From Baffinella frigidus (Eukaryota; Cryptophyceae; Cryptomonadales; Baffinellaceae), in contig MU647433.1 of the NCBI GenBank assembly GCA_026770585.1, positions 90,928-101,800 of the forward strand: 10,873 nt of DNA, in the 5' to 3' direction. Within the stretch, counting starts at the first letter, position 1. Each line of letters opens with the position of its first letter. Both the position numbers and the translations under genes were made by a program. The notes below the pieces were generated by a model, which was not told the DNA's origin, made no database searches, and was given only the letters and a program-made list of their open reading frames with translations. This document shows, piece after piece, positions 1-10,873 of this stretch.

Positions 1-34
1 GGGGGGCAGGGAGTCGGGGTGAGGAAGGGGGGAC

Positions 35-89
35 AGCGAGTGGCGTTGCCGCACGCCCCAACCTCAGAGCCATCCGCGTTGGTTGGTAC
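35..89 (-). pseudogene. Decayed copy 2 of dapF exon 4, 3' part
   Basis: The minus strand reads NADGSEVGACGNATRC in an intact frame with a GT at the donor position, but lacks the 5' part of the exon and an acceptor. It would be the farther of two tandem copies, and is better preserved than the nearer one. Confidence 0.85.
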
Positions 90-200
90 ACACCCAAACC
101 CTGGTGCAACCCCAAAAACTTTGGACCTTGAACGAGGAATTCGGAAATGGCTCGAAGTAAGGGGCCAGGGTTTTTGCAATTGGAGGGGTGGGGGACTGAC

Positions 201-254
201 AGAGAGTGACGTTGCCGCACGCCCCAACCTCGGGAGCCATCCACGTTGGTACAC
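201..254 (-). pseudogene. Decayed copy 1 of dapF exon 4, 3' part
   Basis: The minus strand matches exon 4 from the NADGSE region to the donor (still GTCAGT). It carries a 1-nt insertion in the Ser-Glu region and several substitutions, so it cannot replace the exon. It lies on the donor side of the real exon. Confidence 0.85.
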
Positions 255-398
255 CCCCCAAAACTTTCGCCCTTTAAAACCCGTTGGGACGTATGGTAGA
301 ATCTCAGGATTTTGAAAATTGAACCAGGAATTCAGAAATGGCTCCAATAAAGGGTTCTAGGGCTGAACCCTTTTCCAATTAGAGGGGGGGGGGCTGAC

Positions 399-463
399 AG
401 CGGGTGGCGTTGCCGCACGCGCCGACCTCGGAGCCATCCGCGTTGATGATGCGCATCACGCAC
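399..463 (-). CDS. dapF: dapF exon 4 (catalytic Cys, ACGNATRC)
   Basis: 65 nt after acceptor TGCACAG, encoding CVMRIINADGSEVGACGNAT then R and the first base of a Cys codon, before donor GTCAGC at 398. It contains the catalytic Cys in GACGNATRC. Of the three versions of this sequence (35-89, 201-254, 399-463) this is the only one with an acceptor, an upstream CT tract and an intact frame through the 5' part. Confidence 0.9.
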
Positions 464-1536
464 CTGTGCATAGGATCGATTAAGTCAGAGAGAGAGAGAT
501 CACCAGAGAGAGAGAGAGAGAGAGAGAGAGCGTTTAGGGTTTAGGGTATAGGGTTTAGGGTTTGAGCGAGCACGAGAGAGGTTATGCTTCAGAAGGCCGG
601 TGGGCAGCATCTAGCTCCGCCTCAGTCTATTTGGTCTCACCGATTTGGTGAGCCCGGGCTCTCTTCCGCTCCAATGTTGACGGATCTGTACCACACACCC
701 ACATGTCAACTTAAGAAAAGTCGGCTAAGCCGACTGAGGCAGAGGTAGAGCATTGAGGTCGGTGTGGGACTACGAGGCCGAGGGGAGGTGTTTCCAGGGT
801 TATCCAGGGCGGGGGCACGAATCATCTCTCTTTCAGGGTGAGAGTGTCGACGGCTCAGGGTTTAGGGTTCAGGGGTTGTTCAGGGTTTAGGGTTCAGGGT
901 TCAGGGGTTAGGGTTTAGGGTTAGGGTTTAGAGTCTGGGGTTAAGGTTCAGGGGTTAGGGGGGGTGTTGCCAGGGTGCGAGTATCCAGGATTTTGGGTTT
1001 AGAGTGGGTTTAGGGTTCAGGGTTTATGGTCTAGGGTCTAGGTTTAGGGCTGAAGGTTCGTACATAGCGTCGTCGGACTTCTCCATGATGATGAGCTGGT
1101 CGCAACCCTGGTGAAGGGTTTAAGGTTTATGGCTTATGGCTTAGTGTTTAGGGTTTAGAGTTCTCTCGAGATTGATGATATGCTGTCGATATTTTGGGCT
1201 GGGGTGGGTGTGGCCGCTCTTGTCCTGTTGCTGCTAGGGCGGGCGGGCGCGGGGACGTACGATGCCGTATTTGCGGTCGGTGAGGCGCGTGGCGCGAGCC
1301 TGCTCCGATGCCTTGGAGATCGAGGGATCCTTGCGGGCGTCGAGGACGATGAAGTCGTTGCCGAGGCCGTACCTGCGGACATGCGGGTGCGAAGACTCAG
1401 CCGTGCATGCGCGCCCGAGGCGAAGTGATGCTGGCGGCTAGGCTGGGAGGTGCGGCCCAGGCGGGGAGCCGGGTTGGAGGGGAGGGAAGGGTGGGAGGGG
1501 AGGGGAGGCTCACATCTTCTTGAAAGGGACCTCCAT
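399..1536 (-). CDS. dapF: Diaminopimelate epimerase, 5' part, four exons (3' end beyond the left edge)
   Basis: DapF interconverts LL- and meso-diaminopimelate, the penultimate step of lysine synthesis. Exons on the minus strand are 1536..1514, 1372..1261, 1107..1064 and 463..399, all joined by GT-AG introns with consistent phase, giving 81 codons plus one base. Visible motifs: MEVPFKKM then YGLGNDFIVLD (GLGNDF is the family N-terminal signature; Asn13 matches the substrate-binding Asn), DRKYGIGCDQLIIME, and NADGSEVGACGNATRC, in which Cys76 matches the first catalytic cysteine. The second catalytic Cys (GxGT region) should lie on exons left of the window. The start at 1536 has A at -3 and G at +4. 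An in-frame upstream ATG at 1605 would add 23 residues but has a poor context. It is divergent from dapL, the preceding enzyme of the pathway. Motif recognition is strong; exact splice sites are inferred. Confidence 0.93.
487..530. repeat. GA/CT microsatellite before the dapF exon 4 acceptor
   Basis: Mostly AG dinucleotides on the plus strand, interrupted by TCACC. In the dapF transcript it reads as CU, a ready-made polypyrimidine tract some 25-65 nt upstream of the exon 4 acceptor. Confidence 0.85.
531..564. repeat. Telomere-like heptamers (TTTAGGG)
   Basis: Four to five units of TTTAGGG with one variant (TATAGGG). It is C-rich in the dapF sense. Confidence 0.9.
611..748 (+). mobile_element. 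MITE family 1, complete copy with target-site duplication
   Basis: A 138-bp non-coding element with 17-bp terminal inverted repeats, CTAGCTCCGCCTCAGTC at 611-627 and its near-complement at 732-748 (15/17). It is flanked by a perfect 5-bp duplication AGCAT (606-610 and 749-753). Inside are a palindrome around GGTGAG and a GTTGAC/GTCAAC stem. Related copies lie at 4769 and 10545, with reversed fragments at 1878, 7083, 7187, 7392 and 10383. It has no coding capacity, so its movement would depend on a transposase elsewhere. Confidence 0.85.
857..1052. repeat. Degenerate telomere-like array in dapF intron 3
   Basis: Mixed GGGTTTA, GGGTTCA and GGGGTTA units with interruptions. G-rich on plus, hence C-rich in the dapF transcript, starting just after the exon 3 donor. 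Confidence 0.9.
1064..1107 (-). CDS. dapF: dapF exon 3 (GCDQLIIMEKSDDAM)
   Basis: 44 nt after acceptor CACCAG, encoding GCDQLIIMEKSDDA plus two bases of a Met codon, before donor GTACGA. GCDQ follows directly on the GI that ends exon 2, reproducing the family motif GIGCDQ. Confidence 0.88.
1108..1260 (-). other. dapF intron 2
   Basis: 153 nt, GTACGT to CACCAG. Its 3' half is decayed CCCTAAA-type heptamers (1117-1162) that supply the pyrimidine-rich stretch before the acceptor. Confidence 0.8.
1261..1372 (-). CDS. dapF: dapF exon 2 (GLGNDF motif)
   Basis: 112 nt, entered at phase 2 after acceptor CCGCAG and left at phase 0 before donor GTACGT. It encodes YGLGNDFIVLDARKDPSIS and onward to TDRKYGI, the conserved first strand-loop of the epimerase fold including the substrate Asn. 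Confidence 0.93.
1373..1513 (-). other. dapF intron 1
   Basis: 141 nt, GTGAGC to CCGCAG, GC-rich with C-rich stretches and no telomere-like array: the least expanded intron of the gene. Confidence 0.75.
1514..1536 (-). CDS. dapF: dapF exon 1 (start codon, MEVPFKKM)
   Basis: A 23-nt first exon starting at ATG 1536 and ending AAGAAGAT before donor GTGAGC (1513). The split Met codon (AT+G) joins exon 2 to give KKM-YGLGNDF, as expected for the DapF N-terminus. The open frame continues upstream to another ATG at 1605. Confidence 0.8.
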
Positions 1537-2025
1537 CTTTGCCGAGTGTCTGCCCCCGAGGAAAAAACACGTCAGAAGTTGGGAAGCCGTTTGCCCCGAG
1601 CTCATCAGGAATCAGGGGTCCTAGAGCAGGCCAGGAAGGGAGGGCGAACGGGATCAAGGCCTGGTGCGAGCGTCAAGTACCAAGCATGCACTCAGTCCAT
1701 AAATTTAGTCTGCAGTCTTCACACGGCCTGGTTCGCCCGACCCGATAACAACGCATGCCAGGGGTGCGCGGCGCCTTTCCGGGGTGCGTGCGGGCATAGC
1801 CAGGCACCTCGCCCACAGGGAAAGATGGGGGAGAGAGCACAAGGGAACGGGCCGGTCACTGAGAGTTGGAATCCGGGCTTTTGCCTGAGTGGGCTATTCT
1901 CAAGTTGACAGATCTGGTTCGTGGTACAAATCTGTCAACTTTGGAGCAGAAATGAGCGCAGACTTTTGGCGGGGCGATTACTTTTGGCGTTTCTCGAGCA
2001 AAAAATCTCATCACCCCCTGCGAAC
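1537..2025. promoter_or_regulatory. Divergent dapF/dapL intergenic (bidirectional promoter) region
   Basis: About 490 bp separate the predicted start codons, so both promoters must lie here unless 5' exons exist further out. I see no convincing TATA box; CATAAATTTAG near 1699 is the only AT-rich candidate. A MITE remnant occupies 1878-1957. An upstream, poorly placed ATG for dapF is at 1605. An undetected upstream dapL leader exon cannot be excluded. Confidence 0.6.
1878..1957 (-). mobile_element. MITE family 1 remnant, reversed, in the intergenic region
   Basis: It matches the reverse complement of the 611 element: a decayed end (TGCCTGAGT), then AAGTTGACAGAT and ATCTGTCAACTT, which form a perfect 12-bp stem (1902-1913 with 1930-1941), then GGAGCAGAAA. 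It ends about 70 bp before the dapL start. Confidence 0.7.
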
Positions 2026-10319
<8,294 letters not shown>

Positions 10320-10382
10320 GTATCTTGTCAACTTGAGAAAGGCATCCAGGGCTCAACGCTTCCGTAACGAAGGTACCCTTCT

Positions 10383-10465
10383 CTAGTTGACATGCTGGGT
10401 TTGCGGTACAAACCCGTCAACTTTGGAGCGGGAAAGAGCCCGGGAGCCCACATAGACTAGAGCTG
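10383..10465 (-). mobile_element. MITE family 1, reversed, partial
   Basis: AGTTGACATGCTGGGTTTGC, GTACAAACCCGTCAACTTTG, GAGCGGGAAAGAGCCCGGG and TAGACTAGAGCTG, in reverse-complement order. The inner GGTGAG palindrome is missing. Confidence 0.75.
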
Positions 10466-10471
10466 AATTGT

Positions 10472-10483
10472 TGCGGCATCAAG
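10472..10483 (+). pseudogene. Short copy of dapL exon 11, 3' end, with donor
   Basis: TGCGGCATCAAG|GTGCGT repeats the last 12 nt of exon 11, sitting between a MITE fragment and a solo MITE end (GAGTGAGGCAGAGCTAG, 10495-10511). Only 12 bp, but its placement fits the pattern of the other copies. Confidence 0.65.
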
Positions 10484-10544
10484 GTGCGTTTCTTGAGTGA
10501 GGCAGAGCTAGGCCTTGATAAAAAGTAGTCGTCACCCCAAAAGT

Positions 10545-10683
10545 CTAGTTCTGCCTCAGTCTATTCGGGCTCACCAGTTTGGTGAGCCCGGGCTCTTTCC
10601 CGCTGCAAGGTTCACGGGGTTGTACCGCTCACCCAGCGTGTCAGCTTGTGAATAGTCGGCCAACCCGAGTGAGGCAGAGCTAG
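10545..10683 (+). mobile_element. MITE family 1, complete copy
   Basis: 139 bp with 17-bp TIRs (CTAGTTCTGCCTCAGTC; 15/17 match to the right end at 10667-10683). The flanks AAAGT (10540-10544) and AAGGT (10684-10688) are a 4/5 match, a plausible aged target duplication. It retains the TCACC/GGTGA palindrome. Confidence 0.85.
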
Positions 10684-10778
10684 AAGGTCAGGAGAGCAAG
10701 TGCGTTCATTATGGATCGAAACCAACATGGCCACCATGCATTCCCTTCCGTGAAGGCCTAAGCCCTGCACCCTAAAAC

Positions 10779-10873
10779 CCCTGAACCCTGAACCCTGAAC
10801 CCTGAACCCTGAACCCTGAACCCTGAACCCTGAACCCTGAACCCTGAACCCTGAACCCTGAACCCTGAACCCT
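10779..10873 (+). repeat. Perfect CCCTGAA array at the window edge
   Basis: 13 uninterrupted CCCTGAA units plus CCCT, running off the window. A uniform variant of the CCCTAAA heptamer. Confidence 0.97.

Larger units (their letters stand above)
1..398 (-). other. dapF intron 4 (partial), tandem exon-4 copies
   Basis: No further exon is seen. The stretch is an imperfect tandem array (period about 166 and 198 bp, anchors at 32, 198 and 396) of exon 4's 3' end, its donor and following intron sequence, including recurring blocks such as GGAATTC and AAATGGCTC. The next dapF exon should lie left of the window. Confidence 0.75.
464..1063 (-). other. dapF intron 3
   Basis: 600 nt. In transcript order it holds C-rich heptamers (1052-857), a complete 138-bp MITE (748-611), more heptamers (564-531), then a CT tract (530-487 on this strand) before acceptor CACAG. 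No coding sequence seen. Confidence 0.8.
10320..10873 (+). other. dapL intron 11 (partial)
   Basis: At least 554 nt, with two MITE family 1 copies, a solo MITE end, a small exon 11 copy, and a terminal CCCTGAA array. The next dapL exon (YGG.NAPYVW region) is not in the window. Confidence 0.75.

Noticed and set aside
611-748. Canonical introner element forming a whole intron
   Set aside because: The complete MITE copies sit well inside larger introns with their own target duplications; their ends are not the splice sites. Only some reversed fragments touch a donor.
1397-1908. Large open frames on both strands across dapF exon 1, intron 1 and the intergenic region
   Set aside because: They result from high GC content; no motif beyond the short dapF exon 1 segment, and frame and splice phase support only that.
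10779-10873. A chromosome end (true telomere) at the right edge
   Set aside because: The C-rich strand reads 5' to 3' toward the right edge, opposite to a right-hand chromosome end, and dapL still lacks its C-terminal exons, which must lie beyond. It is an interstitial array.

Overview
This is nuclear DNA from a eukaryote, most likely a GC-rich unicellular alga; I cannot name the species. The evidence is split genes with GT-AG introns, exons rich in third-position G or C, and long introns packed with plant/algal-type telomere-like heptamers (CCCTAAA and relatives). Two genes can be read by conserved protein motifs, arranged head to head. On the minus strand is the 5' part of a diaminopimelate epimerase gene (dapF, 4 exons, 1536 down to 399, continuing off the left edge). 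On the plus strand is most of an LL-diaminopimelate aminotransferase gene (dapL, 11 exons, 2026 to 10319, about 333 codons, C-terminus off the right edge). The intergenic space between the two predicted starts is about 490 bp.

The two enzymes catalyse consecutive steps of lysine synthesis. DapL turns tetrahydrodipicolinate plus glutamate into LL-diaminopimelate; DapF epimerises that to meso-diaminopimelate. A shared divergent promoter would allow co-regulation, which is unusual for a eukaryotic metabolic pair.

Layout: 1-398 dapF intron 4 with two decayed copies of exon 4; 399-463 dapF exon 4; 464-1063 dapF intron 3 with a complete MITE and heptamer arrays; 1064-1107, 1261-1372 and 1514-1536 dapF exons 3, 2 and 1; 1537-2025 divergent promoter region with a MITE remnant; 2026-10319 dapL exons 1-11; 10320-10873 dapL intron 11, ending in a perfect CCCTGAA array.

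The most striking feature is in the introns. Nearly every exon is accompanied by partial, variably decayed copies of its own edge. Copies of an exon's 5' part (often with the AG acceptor) lie upstream of it, and copies of its 3' part (often with the GT donor) lie downstream. I count about 20, from 35/35 identical to barely recognisable. They alternate with heptamer arrays, GA/CT tracts, a 138-153 bp MITE family and other foldback elements. The pattern suggests that introns here grow by repeated insertion and duplication across splice junctions. One copy (exon 5) stays in frame and could be used as an alternative 150-nt exon extension.
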